Of a stretch of DNA of 64,000 bases, positions 17,030 through 26,237 are shown one piece after another (position 1 is the stretch's first letter; every line of letters starts with the position of its first letter). The position numbers were made by a program, and so were the translations under genes. Under the pieces are notes generated by a model. It had not been told where the DNA came from, made no database searches, and saw nothing but the letters and a program-made list of their open reading frames with translations. Origin of the DNA: Butyricicoccus pullicaecorum (GTDB lineage Bacteria > Bacillota > Clostridia > Oscillospirales > Butyricicoccaceae); assembly GCA_018366195.1 (NCBI GenBank), contig JAGZIN010000004.1:1-64000 (forward strand). The letters run 5' to 3'.

Positions 17030-19132
17030 ATGACAGAGAACCAGGAGCTTATTTTTGCTCTGGATATTGGTACACGCAGTGTCATTGGTGTTGTGGGATA
17101 CGCGGAGAAAAATGGGCTGCATGTACTGGCGGTTGAGCGGCAGGACCATGGAACACGTGCCATGGTAGACGGGCAGATTCAAGATATCAGTCTGGTTTCC
17201 GGCGCGGCGATGGCGGTAAAAGAACGCTTGGAAAAGAAGGTCGGACAGCCATTGCATTCGGTTTGTGTGGCAGCCGCAGGACGTTCCCTGAAAACGCAGC
17301 GCGCAGATTATGAAATCATCTTACCAGATGTGCAGACACTCGACAGTGAGTTGATTGCACGGCTGGAGACTGGAGCAATCAATCGGGCAGAGCAGGCATT
17401 CGATGAAAATGGAGACGAAAGTGACCGCCTCTATTATCTGGTGGGTTATTCGGTGACCGGATACGAACTGGACCATTATCCGATGACAACTTTGCTAGAC
17501 CATCGAGGCAAGCAAATCAAGGCATCTGTTATTGCAACCTTTCTGCCGAGCGAGGTCGTGGAAAGCCTATGTACCTCGATGCGCAAAGCGGGCTTGGAGG
17601 TTGCCAGCCTGACACTGGAGCCGATTGCTGCGATGAATCTCATTATTCCGCCGCAGCTGCGTCTGTTGAATTTGGCGCTTGTGGACATCGGAGCAGGCAC
17701 CTCGGATATTGCGGTTTCACAAGGCGGCAGTGTGGTGGGATATACAATGGCAACCGTTGCCGGAGATGAAATTACAGAGACTCTGATGAAGCAGTATTTG
17801 CTGGATTTTGATACGGCGGAGCAGGTCAAGCTTGCAATCAGCTCCGGAGAGCAGATTACATTTCAGGATATCCTTGGAGTGGAGCACTCCATTTCTGCCG
17901 ATGAGGTGGAGCAGGCAACGGAGGAGTCCGCACGTGTGCTGTGTCAGGAAATTTGTGCAGGGGTGCGTGCACTCAATGGCGGTGCACCCTCAGCGTTGTT
18001 TTTGGTGGGTGGCGGCAGTCAGCTCACAAAGCTTCGGGAATATGTGGAACAGGAAATGCAGATGGAGCCTTCCCGCGTAGCAGTGGGCAGTGCAAATTTG
18101 CGGAAGCTGGTCTGGACGGACGAGGAGATATGTGACCTGACCAGTCCGGATTTGGCAACACCGCTTGGCATTGCGCTGTCTGCGGCTCAGCAGTTGACCG
18201 GAAACGGGCTGCATATTTTGGTCAATGGAAAACGTGCAAACCTGTTTCGCAGCGAACGCCTCAGCATACGAGATGTGCTGATGATGAATGGCTATCGCTA
18301 TCGGGACTTCATCGGACGCACGGGACAGAGTGTTTCATTTATGCTCAACGGAGAGCGCCGGGTGATTCGAGGAACACAGTCCAGCCCAGCCGAACTGACA
18401 CGAAACGGAGAAGCCGCCACACTTTCTGACCATGTTCATGCGGGAGACAGTATTTGCTTTACACCAGCAATTTCCGGCATAGATGCAAGTCCTCGGCTTT
18501 GCGATATCCTTCCAGAGCTTTCTGATGAAACGGTGTGGCTTGCAGATGAGCAGGTGCCAATGGGTCTGGTTGCGCAGATAAACGGTCAATTCGTCCCGCG
18601 AGACACAGCGCTTGTCAGTGGCGATGAGATAGACACGCTCCGGTTGGATACCATAGACGACCTGTTGGCGGCACATGGCGCAGAGGGTATGCCGGTTCTG
18701 AGAAATGGGATACCTTGCAGCGGAGCGGAAATTCTGACACCAGAGGACCGAATCGTTTACGGAGAGGCGGCAAGGTGGAATCAGGTTGTGATGCAGGCAG
18801 GGCAAGATGAGGAGAAAGAAGCGGAATCGGACACCGTGCCCCAAAAGCACACGGTCATGTCAGAGGAGCCGATGCAGCAGATACAGACAGTTGCAGGGCA
18901 AACAGAAATGCTGTCTGTGCTGCTCAATGACAGACCCTTGCAGCTTCCCATCACAAAAGAGCGGCCGGTCTATTATCTGATGGATTTACTGGAGCACACG
19001 GAAATTGATTTCCAGAACCTGAATCAGGAGGTTTGTTTGGAAATCAATGGGCAGGAGGCGTCCTTCCAGCAGCGTTTGTATTCCGGTGATTCGGTTCGCA
19101 TTTATGAAAGACCCCGCATAACAGAGTTTTGA
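17030..19132 (+). CDS. FtsA-like actin-fold protein with a long C-terminal extension
   Basis: 700 aa from ATG 17030 (GGGAGG seven bases upstream). The actin/HSP70-type ATPase fold is seen from FALDIGTRSVIGVVGY (phosphate 1), the inserted SHS2-type region VCVAAAGRSLKT, LVDIGAGTSDIAV (phosphate 2) and LVGGGSQLTKL (adenosine). FtsA proteins are normally about 400 aa; here some 300 extra residues follow, with repeated short beta-type segments and no obvious membrane-targeting helix at the end. Clostridia commonly carry such a second FtsA/PilM-like protein next to an SLH gene. A role at the envelope is likely, but the partner is unknown. Confidence 0.8.
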   Translation: MTENQELIFALDIGTRSVIGVVGYAEKNGLHVLAVERQDHGTRAMVDGQIQDISLVSGAAMAVKERLEKKVGQPLHSVCVAAAGRSLKTQRADYEIILPDVQTLDSELIARLETGAINRAEQAFDENGDESDRLYYLVGYSVTGYELDHYPMTTLLDHRGKQIKASVIATFLPSEVVESLCTSMRKAGLEVASLTLEPIAAMNLIIPPQLRLLNLALVDIGAGTSDIAVSQGGSVVGYTMATVAGDEITETLMKQYLLDFDTAEQVKLAISSGEQITFQDILGVEHSISADEVEQATEESARVLCQEICAGVRALNGGAPSALFLVGGGSQLTKLREYVEQEMQMEPSRVAVGSANLRKLVWTDEEICDLTSPDLATPLGIALSAAQQLTGNGLHILVNGKRANLFRSERLSIRDVLMMNGYRYRDFIGRTGQSVSFMLNGERRVIRGTQSSPAELTRNGEAATLSDHVHAGDSICFTPAISGIDASPRLCDILPELSDETVWLADEQVPMGLVAQINGQFVPRDTALVSGDEIDTLRLDTIDDLLAAHGAEGMPVLRNGIPCSGAEILTPEDRIVYGEAARWNQVVMQAGQDEEKEAESDTVPQKHTVMSEEPMQQIQTVAGQTEMLSVLLNDRPLQLPITKERPVYYLMDLLEHTEIDFQNLNQEVCLEINGQEASFQQRLYSGDSVRIYERPRITEF

Positions 19133-19159
19133 GATATTAAGAAAGGAAGTGTAAATCAG

Positions 19160-20941
19160 ATGCGCAGAATACTCAGTGGTCTGCTCGCAGCAGTATGGAT
19201 ACTTGGACTGATTCCGCAGGCAGATGCGGCATCTACTTATCGAATTGACGCACGTGTCGATAAGGAAGAAACAGCGGCCGTGGTACAGGTCAAGCCAAGT
19301 AAGGTGGACGATGGAGATGACAGCAAGATTGTATTTGAGCTGGAACCGGATTATAAGCTGGAAGAAATCAAAATCGAAGACCGTGAGGAAGATGAGGTTT
19401 ATTATGTAAGCGAGGACGGAGAGGAAATCGAACTGTCTGGGGATACCAGCTGTGAGCTGCAAATTGATAAGCGTAAAATTACACTTTGGCTGAATGTTGT
19501 AGAATCGGATTATCGTGTTACGCTCTATACAGAAAAGGTTGATGACGAGAGCGGAGAAAACGAGGACGATGAGGAGGTTCGCCTTGCGCTGTCCGCTGCC
19601 AGCGGTATCCGCATGACCGCAGATACCGGAACCAAGCCCAAACTGGGGGATACGGTCAATATTACAATCCAGCCAGACGCAGGATATCAGGTCGGAACCG
19701 TTACCATGACCATTGAGGATAAGAGCGTATCTGCTGAGCCTGATGAAAATGTCATTCGAATCAATGGCAGAGCCTATTATCTTTCCAGCAATTTAGATGG
19801 AAGTCGTGTGCTGACGATTCGCAACATCGGTCAAAGCATGAAGGTCAAGGCAGAATCTGTAAAGGGAAGCGTTCAGTTGCCTGAAAATACGGGCAGCATC
19901 TTGCCGCAATATACCATTTTGACCAATGGAGATGTTGGTGTGACGGTAACGCCGAGCGGGACAAATGTGCCGCAGGGCAGTGAGGTGAGCTTTCGTATCG
20001 TACCGCAGTCGGGATATGCCATTCAAAGCATCACCCTGCGGGTTGGGACGGAGAGCAAAACCTTCCAGCCCAATGTGACTCAAGTAAGCCTTGGCGGACG
20101 TACCTATGGACTGCGCCAGAATGGAAGGGAAGTAGTCCTGTTCGTAACAGGGGTTACAAGCCCTGTATCGGTATCGGCAAGCTCCAGACAAGCGGCAGGA
20201 GCGGCATCGCCGGTTACACCGCAACCAACACAGTCTCAAAAGCCGACACAGTCCCAGAAGCCCGTACAGCAGCCGACCGTTCAAAAGCCGCAGACATCGA
20301 AGCCGGTCACACAAAAGCCTGCTGTACCAGTGCAGGCGAAGATGGATTCTTTTAATCCTACCGCCAAGAAAGCATTTTTGCAGGGAAACGGCAATGGTAC
20401 GATTACACCCGAGGCTGCCATTACACGTGCAGAAGCATCTGCAATTTTGGATCGCTTGATTCACTATCAGGACACCAGCAAGGTGCAGCCCAGCTTTGAG
20501 GATATCAAATCTTCAGATTGGTATGCGCCAGCTGTGGGCAGACTGGAGCGAATCGGTGCCTATGAGGTGGAGAAAAGAGGGACGTTCCGCCCCAATGATA
20601 AAATCACACGTGGAGAGCTGATACACTGGATTGCACAGATTGTTGATGGCAGAACGACAGTTCCGTGTCATTATGCAGATGTGAATCCGGATAATCCGTA
20701 TTATATGGGGATTGCATACGGCACGCAGCAGGGGTGGATTAACGGATATGCAGATGGTACATTTCGTCCAAATGCACCAATCGCGCGCTCGGAAGCTGCG
20801 CATCTGGTACTGCGAATGTTGGGCTGGCAGCCTGATGAAACGGCGATTGCAGGCGTGGGACAGGTATTTTCTGATATGAAGCCAGGATATTGGGCATATA
20901 ACCAAATTACGGCGGCAGCACGGGGATTGTATCGCGCCTGA
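19160..20941 (+). CDS. Exported S-layer-homology (SLH) domain protein
   Basis: 593 aa. The signal peptide ends near AADAA-S (PQADAAS, residues 20-25). An acidic beta-rich region (25-340) has two repeats with GYQVGTVTMTI and GYAIQSITLRV. A Pro/Gln/Lys linker (about 345-390, TQSQKPTQSQKP) leads to three SLH units (about 395-593, with ITPEAAITRAEA, FRPNDKITRGEL and FRPNAPIARSEA). SLH domains bind pyruvylated secondary wall polymers, so this should be held on the cell wall. It lies 27 bp after the FtsA-like gene, which suggests one transcript. Confidence 0.9.
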   Translation: MRRILSGLLAAVWILGLIPQADAASTYRIDARVDKEETAAVVQVKPSKVDDGDDSKIVFELEPDYKLEEIKIEDREEDEVYYVSEDGEEIELSGDTSCELQIDKRKITLWLNVVESDYRVTLYTEKVDDESGENEDDEEVRLALSAASGIRMTADTGTKPKLGDTVNITIQPDAGYQVGTVTMTIEDKSVSAEPDENVIRINGRAYYLSSNLDGSRVLTIRNIGQSMKVKAESVKGSVQLPENTGSILPQYTILTNGDVGVTVTPSGTNVPQGSEVSFRIVPQSGYAIQSITLRVGTESKTFQPNVTQVSLGGRTYGLRQNGREVVLFVTGVTSPVSVSASSRQAAGAASPVTPQPTQSQKPTQSQKPVQQPTVQKPQTSKPVTQKPAVPVQAKMDSFNPTAKKAFLQGNGNGTITPEAAITRAEASAILDRLIHYQDTSKVQPSFEDIKSSDWYAPAVGRLERIGAYEVEKRGTFRPNDKITRGELIHWIAQIVDGRTTVPCHYADVNPDNPYYMGIAYGTQQGWINGYADGTFRPNAPIARSEAAHLVLRMLGWQPDETAIAGVGQVFSDMKPGYWAYNQITAAARGLYRA

Positions 20942-21038
20942 TTGGTTTGCTGTGCATGGCGCGGCGCGAAAGGTTCGCAAAGAATAGCTTTCGACACAAA
21001 AGAATTTTTTTTGGTAAAAATTGTGAAAAATGACAGAG

Positions 21039-21081
21039 AAAGAGATGCAGAATGCCAAAAGCAGACTGTATCTCTTTTTTT
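21039..21081 (+). terminator. Terminator of the FtsA-like/SLH unit
   Basis: AAAGAGATGCAG (21039-21050) pairs with CTGTATCTCTTT (21066-21077) across a 15-base loop, and seven or more T follow. Confidence 0.75.
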
Positions 21082-21268
21082 GCACAGAAATAAAACGATA
21101 TAAACGGCTGTGTCTGGGTACCGGACGTAAATCATACGGTGAAAAGAAAAAAATAAATATAAATTGTGGCAGAAAGAAAAATAATCCAAAAAATGGCAGA
21201 GAAAGGAAAAGAAAACAATAAAGGTTGGATATTAGAAGAAAAATTTATCATATACGGGTTATTTTATC

Positions 21269-21297
21269 TAGACAAAAGGCTTGATATGAAGTAGAAT
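21269..21297 (+). promoter_or_regulatory. Sigma-A-type promoter of the fla/che operon
   Basis: TAGACA (21269-21274), exactly 17 bp, TAGAAT (21292-21297): one mismatch in each hexamer. It is the best promoter in the gap before flgB. A vegetative promoter here matches the early-class fla/che operon of Bacillus. Confidence 0.65.
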
Positions 21298-21453
21298 AAT
21301 AAGAGATTATAGTAGAATCTGTCACGCAATATGGAAGCAGATGGATTTGGAAGAAAAACCTTTCTCGAAATATGTAATCGAGATTTGATAGAATTTAGCG
21401 TTTGATGACTTTTACTGCATTACATCATAGAGGGGACGAAGGAGGTTTTTGAA

Positions 21454-21849
21454 TTGTCGTTTCTTACATCGAACACAATGCTTATGACGGAACGGGCTAT
21501 GAATTACCTGTGGAAAAAACAGGCTGTCATTGCAGATAATGTGGCAAATGCAGAAACACCAGGCTACAAGGCAAAGTACGTGACATTTGAACAGGAGCTG
21601 CGCCAGAAGCTGGAGCAGGCAAGAGCAGATGAAACACAGGCGCCGGTGGGACGCAAAGCAATGCGGGAAGGAATTTTGGACAGCAGCATCGTTACACGCG
21701 AGGCAAATGAGACAGCGCGTATGGACGAAAACGGTGTGAATGTTACCGAACAGAATGTAGAGCTGTCCCGCACTTATATTCAGTATCAGTTGACAACACG
21801 TGCGTTTTCTGACGAAATTAGCCGGCTGCGTGCGGCGATTCGTGGTTGA
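21454..21849 (+). CDS. flgB: Flagellar rod protein FlgB
   Basis: 131 aa starting at TTG 21454, eight bases after GGAGG. FlgB is a proximal rod subunit exported by the flagellar type III system. The conserved N-terminus (W-KKQAVIADNVANAETPGYKAKYV) and C-terminus (TRAFSDEISRLRAAI) form the helical rod pair. It is the first of 31 co-directional genes running to 47365. Confidence 0.95.
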   Translation: MSFLTSNTMLMTERAMNYLWKKQAVIADNVANAETPGYKAKYVTFEQELRQKLEQARADETQAPVGRKAMREGILDSSIVTREANETARMDENGVNVTEQNVELSRTYIQYQLTTRAFSDEISRLRAAIRG

Positions 21850-21887
21850 TTTGTACGGTTGTTTTTTGAGTTTGGAGGAGAACGAGT

Positions 21888-22343
21888 ATGGCATTTCTGA
21901 GTGCAATGAGTGTTGTCGGTTCCGGACTGACAGCGCAGCAGCTGCGTCTTGACGTCATTTCCGAGAATGTGACCAATATGCAGACGACACGTACAGAGGG
22001 TGGAGAACCGTATCGCCGCAAGATGGTTGTGTTTGAGGCACAGAACGGGCGCGAAAGCTTTCAGGCGGCGCTGGCACGCGCGGCAGGGCGTGCATTGACC
22101 CCCAACAATAATGAGGGCGGCGTTCGCGTTACAGAGATTGTTGAGGACACAAGCGATTTTAAGCAAATCTATGATCCGTCCCATCCGGACGCAGATGCAA
22201 ACGGCTATGTAAGACTTCCAAATGTGGATTTGGTAAAAGAGACTGTTGATGCCATGGCAGCACAACAGGCGTATACTGCAAATGTAACCGTGTTCAATGC
22301 GCTCAAGGGAATGGCAACCTCTGCGCTGGAGATTGGCAGATAA
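21888..22343 (+). CDS. flgC: Flagellar rod protein FlgC
   Basis: 151 aa, with TTGGAGGAG before ATG. FlgC is a proximal rod subunit. The N-terminal helix reads AMSVVGSGLTAQQLRLDVIS followed by ENVTNMQTTRTEGGEPYRRK, and the C-terminal YVRLPNVDLVKETVDAMAAQ motif is complete. It sits between flgB and fliE in the standard order. Confidence 0.96.
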   Translation: MAFLSAMSVVGSGLTAQQLRLDVISENVTNMQTTRTEGGEPYRRKMVVFEAQNGRESFQAALARAAGRALTPNNNEGGVRVTEIVEDTSDFKQIYDPSHPDADANGYVRLPNVDLVKETVDAMAAQQAYTANVTVFNALKGMATSALEIGR

Positions 22344-22363
22344 TGGAAAAGGAGAAGTAGACC

Positions 22364-22669
22364 ATGTTTATCACACCTATGATACCGGTTCGTTCAGCGG
22401 CAGAGCTTTCTGCGCCGAATCAGACGGAACAGACCAGACAGCCTGCCGGCGGAATGTTTGTAGATATCTTTCAGCAGGCAATCAACAATGTAAAAGAAAC
22501 TGAGAATGAGGTTTCCCGCGTAGAATACCAGCTGGCAACCGGTCAGCTTGATGATATTCATAGCTATACCATCGCTGCCAGCAAAGCAGCCGCAGCAGGT
22601 GAACTCATGATTCAGCTGCGCAGCCGGGCACTTGACGCCTATAATGAGCTGATGCGAATCAATCTGTAA
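22364..22669 (+). CDS. fliE: Hook-basal body complex protein FliE
   Basis: 101 aa. FliE links the MS-ring to the rod and is the first exported substrate. The N-terminal 35 residues are variable. The conserved part has FVDIFQQAINNVKETENEV, QLATGQLDDIHSYTIAASKA and a C-terminal LMIQLRSRALDAYNELMRI helix. Confidence 0.95.
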   Translation: MFITPMIPVRSAAELSAPNQTEQTRQPAGGMFVDIFQQAINNVKETENEVSRVEYQLATGQLDDIHSYTIAASKAAAAGELMIQLRSRALDAYNELMRINL

Positions 22670-22702
22670 GTTTAAGTGCTCAAAAATAAGGGAGGGAACG
22701 CG

Positions 22703-24355
22703 GTGAAAGAGCGGGCGACAGCTGCGCTGGAAAAGGTAAAGAGCGTAATAGGCGCGCTCAACCGCAAAACCAAGATTTTGATCGTCGGTGTTCTGGTAAC
22801 AGCACTGGCACTGATTATTGGACTGGTTGCGTATAACAGCGCCAAATCATCGGATTACACAACGCTTTTTTCAGACCTGAATACAGAAGAAGCGACTACG
22901 ATTTTAGGGAAATTAGATGAGTATGGTGCCCCTTATCGTTATAAGGGAAGCGGAACCATAGAGGTTTTGACGGAACAGGAGCCACAATTAAAAGCAAAGC
23001 TATTACAAGAAGGATACCCCAAAAGCGGTTTTACCTATAAGGTCTTTACAGACAATGTCAGTATGATGTCTACGGACTTCGAAAAAGAGCAGTTCAAGCT
23101 ATATGAGCTGCAAGACCGTATTCAGGCAACTTTACGTTGCTTTGAGGGGGTAAAAGATGCGATTGTTACAATCACACCTGCGGAAGACAACAGATATGTG
23201 CTCAATACAAAGGAGCTGGAGCCGGCCAAGGCATCTGTGACACTGACGCTCAAGGAAGATGCGGTTTTGAAGGGCACGCAGGTAGGCGCCATTCAGAATC
23301 TGGTCGCACGTGCAGTGCCAGGACTGCTGACAGAGAATATTTCCATTGTGGATACAGAAGGAAACTTCTATTCCGCAGAGGACACCGGCGACGCAGCACA
23401 GGACAAGGCAACTCAGCTGAAGCTCGAAACCGAGCGGAAGATTGAACAGACAACGCGCCAGAAGGTGCTGGACGTGCTGGAAGGCTTCTATGGAGAGGAC
23501 AATGTTCGTGTCAGCGTGAAGAGCGTCGTTGATGTAAGACGCACGCTGCAAGAGGCAACCACTTATGCATCTCCAGAGGGGGCACCTCCGGGAGCCGGTA
23601 TCCCCAACCAGATTGGAAAGAATCAGGAGGTCATTCGGCCAAACGAGGAGGCAAATGCAGTTGGCGGCGTGGTCGGCACACAGTCAAATGCAGATATCAA
23701 TACCTATGTCAATCAAAACAATGGTGTGGTTGGTGCCAACGATACCTACGCCAGTGATAAGACGCAGACCAATTTCAGTCTGAACACGATAAAGGAACAG
23801 AATGAAATCTATGCACCGCAGCTGATGGATTTGACCGTTGCGGTTTCCATCAACAGTGACGGATACGGCGCGCTGAGCCAGCCGCAGATTGTAGAGCTGG
23901 TGGCACGTGCAGCCGGAATCCCGCCAGAAAACGAACAGACAAAGATTTCTGTTGCGGCATCTCCGTTCTATAATACCAATCCGGTCGAGGAGCCTGAGAA
24001 TGCGTTCCTTGAGTGGGCACAGAGCAAGGTATTTGGAATCCCAATGTGGGTCATTGCGGGTGCAGTATTTGCCCTGTTCCTGCTGATTGTGATTCTCGTA
24101 TCTATGCTGTTGCGCCGCCGCCGTAAAAAGCGTGCGCTGCGTGCGGCAGAGCAGCAGGCTGAGCTGGACAGAGCAGCGATGGAAGCTGAGTTTGCACGTC
24201 AGGCTGAACTTGCAGATATGCAGAAGGATTTGCTGAATATCCAAAATGAAAAGAGCATGGAGCTCAAAGAGAATATTCGTAAGTTCTCCGAGGAGAGCCC
24301 GGAAGTGGCTGCTGATTTGCTGAGCAGCTGGTTAAGAGGGGGGAGCGAGGAGTGA
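22703..24355 (+). CDS. fliF: Flagellar MS-ring protein FliF
   Basis: 550 aa from GTG 22703, preceded by GGGAGGG; an earlier GTG at 22676 lacks an SD. FliF forms the MS-ring in the membrane. Two membrane helices frame the periplasmic part (about 22-42, LIVGVLVTALALIIGLVA, and about 445-468, VIAGAVFALFLLIVILV). Ring-building motifs follow the first helix (LFSDLNTEEATTILGKLDE). The last 80 residues end in the FliG-binding tail SPEVAADLLSSWLRGG. The stop overlaps the fliG start. Confidence 0.96.
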   Translation: MKERATAALEKVKSVIGALNRKTKILIVGVLVTALALIIGLVAYNSAKSSDYTTLFSDLNTEEATTILGKLDEYGAPYRYKGSGTIEVLTEQEPQLKAKLLQEGYPKSGFTYKVFTDNVSMMSTDFEKEQFKLYELQDRIQATLRCFEGVKDAIVTITPAEDNRYVLNTKELEPAKASVTLTLKEDAVLKGTQVGAIQNLVARAVPGLLTENISIVDTEGNFYSAEDTGDAAQDKATQLKLETERKIEQTTRQKVLDVLEGFYGEDNVRVSVKSVVDVRRTLQEATTYASPEGAPPGAGIPNQIGKNQEVIRPNEEANAVGGVVGTQSNADINTYVNQNNGVVGANDTYASDKTQTNFSLNTIKEQNEIYAPQLMDLTVAVSINSDGYGALSQPQIVELVARAAGIPPENEQTKISVAASPFYNTNPVEEPENAFLEWAQSKVFGIPMWVIAGAVFALFLLIVILVSMLLRRRRKKRALRAAEQQAELDRAAMEAEFARQAELADMQKDLLNIQNEKSMELKENIRKFSEESPEVAADLLSSWLRGGSEE

Positions 24356-25365
24356 GTGAAGTAACAAAAAAAATGCCGCTCGAACAAAAAGCGGCGGCAG
24401 TTGTTGTTGCGCTGGGTGTAGATAAGGCTTCTCGTATCTACCAGAATATGCCGAGTGAACAGGTGGAGCAGCTGACCTATGAGATTGCACGCTTGGGCAA
24501 TCTCTCCATGGAGGACACCGAAGAAATTCTGGAGGAGTTCTACCAGCTGTGTATGACGCGCAAGGCCATTACAGTGGGCGGCATGGAATATGCACGCACG
24601 GTATTGGAAAAGGCGTTTGGAGATCAGACAGCACATCAGCTGCTTGAAAAGATTACCCGTTCTCTCAAAAATCAGGCGTTTTCCTTTTTGCGCAAGACAG
24701 AGGCGAAGGATATCTTCTCTGTATTGCAGTATGAGCGTCCGCAGACCATTGCAATCGTACTTTCTTATATCGATCCGGATAAGGCGGCTGACGTCATTGT
24801 GCAGCTGCCTGAGGAAGTACAGATTGCAGTCGTACAGAGCATTGCGGAGATGGACAGTGTATCTTCCTCGGCAATCAAGATTTTGGAGGAGGAGCTGCAA
24901 AAGAAGTTTACCTCCGTATTCTCAAACGACAATGCCAAGGTTGGCGGTATCGATTATGTGGCAAGCGTCATGAACAATGTCGATCGCTCGAGCGAAAAGT
25001 CTATTTTCGAGGGCTTGGAGGTCGAAAACGGCGAACTCGCACAGGAAATCCGCAAGCGTATGTTCGTATTCGAGGATATCATTACAATGGACGATCGCTC
25101 GGTACAGCGCTTCCTGCGTGATTGTGAATCGACCGATTTGGTATTGGCACTCAAGACTGCGGGAGAAGAAGTTGCGCAAAAGCTGTTCAACAATATGTCG
25201 AGCCGTATGGCAGAGAGTATTCGAGACGATCTCGAAGTTATTACCAATGTTCGTATTCGCGATGTCGAAGAGGCACAGCAGCGTATTGTTGATGTCATTC
25301 GTGCACTCGAGGCACAGGGGCAGATTATCATTGTAAAGGGTGGAAAGGACGATATCATTGCTTAA
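24352..25365 (+). CDS. fliG: Flagellar motor switch protein FliG
   Basis: 337 aa from GTG 24352, overlapping fliF. FliG couples stator and C-ring and determines rotation. Domains run from the FliF-binding N-terminus (QKAAAVVVALGVDKASRIYQ) through the armadillo middle (LRKTEAKDIFSVLQYERPQT, IAIVLSYIDPDKAADV) to the torque helix in the C-terminal domain (MFVFEDIITMDDRSVQRFLR; conserved charged residues present). Confidence 0.97.
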   Translation: MSEVTKKMPLEQKAAAVVVALGVDKASRIYQNMPSEQVEQLTYEIARLGNLSMEDTEEILEEFYQLCMTRKAITVGGMEYARTVLEKAFGDQTAHQLLEKITRSLKNQAFSFLRKTEAKDIFSVLQYERPQTIAIVLSYIDPDKAADVIVQLPEEVQIAVVQSIAEMDSVSSSAIKILEEELQKKFTSVFSNDNAKVGGIDYVASVMNNVDRSSEKSIFEGLEVENGELAQEIRKRMFVFEDIITMDDRSVQRFLRDCESTDLVLALKTAGEEVAQKLFNNMSSRMAESIRDDLEVITNVRIRDVEEAQQRIVDVIRALEAQGQIIIVKGGKDDIIA

Positions 25366-26215
25366 CATCCTAAAATATTTTCAACAGACCCCAGTTGAGA
25401 AATATGAATTTCAGGAAGCTGAGACCTTACCGTTTTCATCCGAGATGCAGGCATCTGGATTGCCGGAGTTTGCAGACCCGTCAGAGGAAATCGAAGAATC
25501 CGTACAAGAGCCCCAACCAGATGCAGCCTCAAACTATGCTGAGTTTGCGAGAAAATTGCAGGAAGCAACAGAACGTGAGGCAGAAGAAATTCTGGACAAG
25601 GCAAGAGCGGAGGCTGATGCCATTCTGGAAAGTGCTCGCACAAGTGCAAACCGTGAGGCGGAGGCTTTGTGTGAGCAGATGCGTGAGAAGGGCTATCAGG
25701 AGGGCTTTGCTGAGGGGCGTCAGGCTGGCTATGAGGCTGGACAGGAGCTGGGGCTGGAAGAAGGCCGTGCACAGCTGCGTGCGCAGCAGGAGCAGGCACT
25801 CAATGATGTGGAACACTTTTTTCAGGAGGCTGCCAATCAGCGGGATATGATGTTTGTCCGCGCACAGGATCAGATGCGTGATTTGGCACTGACCGTTGCC
25901 GAAAAAATCCTGCGCATCAGTTTGCAGTCCAGTGGCGAAATTGTTGCACGTATGGTGCAGCATGCGGTAGAAAAGCTCAAGCGGCGTGAATGGGTACGTG
26001 TTTATATCTCAAAGGGTGAGGTACAAAGATGTGTGCAGGCAGACCCGGAGCTTGCCGCTGCACTTGCGGGCTTGTCTGACCACGTTAAGATTGTTCCCAT
26101 GGAAAGCGATGATCCGGGTGCTTGTATTATCGAAATGCCGGACGAAATCATTGATGCCAGTGCATCAACACAGATGGATAATATCCGTGAGCGATTACAG
26201 GATATGAAGGATTAA
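25358..26215 (+). CDS. fliH: Flagellar export stator protein FliH
   Basis: About 285 aa from TTG 25358, eight bases after AAAGGA; a GTG at 25340 is the alternative. The start overlaps the fliG stop by a few bases. FliH regulates the export ATPase FliI and docks it to the C-ring. Residues about 65-150 form a Glu/Ala-rich coiled coil with GxxxG-like repeats (EGFAEGRQAGYEAGQELGLE), typical of FliH. The C-terminal domain contains VAEKILRISLQSSGE and the GACIIEMPDEIIDAS strand. Confidence 0.93.
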   Translation: MLNILKYFQQTPVEKYEFQEAETLPFSSEMQASGLPEFADPSEEIEESVQEPQPDAASNYAEFARKLQEATEREAEEILDKARAEADAILESARTSANREAEALCEQMREKGYQEGFAEGRQAGYEAGQELGLEEGRAQLRAQQEQALNDVEHFFQEAANQRDMMFVRAQDQMRDLALTVAEKILRISLQSSGEIVARMVQHAVEKLKRREWVRVYISKGEVQRCVQADPELAAALAGLSDHVKIVPMESDDPGACIIEMPDEIIDASASTQMDNIRERLQDMKD

Positions 26216-26237
26216 ACCATGAGAGAGGAGGCGCGAT

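Larger units (their letters stand above)
20942..21453. other. 512-bp gap before the flagellar operon
   Basis: No credible gene is seen here. It contains the terminator of the SLH gene (21039-21081), an A-rich stretch (about 21140-21260), and the presumed fla/che promoter (21269-21297) with a leader of about 150 nt. The long A-rich stretch upstream of the promoter could work as an UP element or regulator-binding region; no defined operator repeat was found. Confidence 0.7.

Noticed and set aside
21030..21221. Small Lys/Arg/Asn-rich frame (63 codons) before flgB
   Set aside because: It overlaps the terminator at 21039-21081 and has no SD; low-complexity A-rich DNA explains it.
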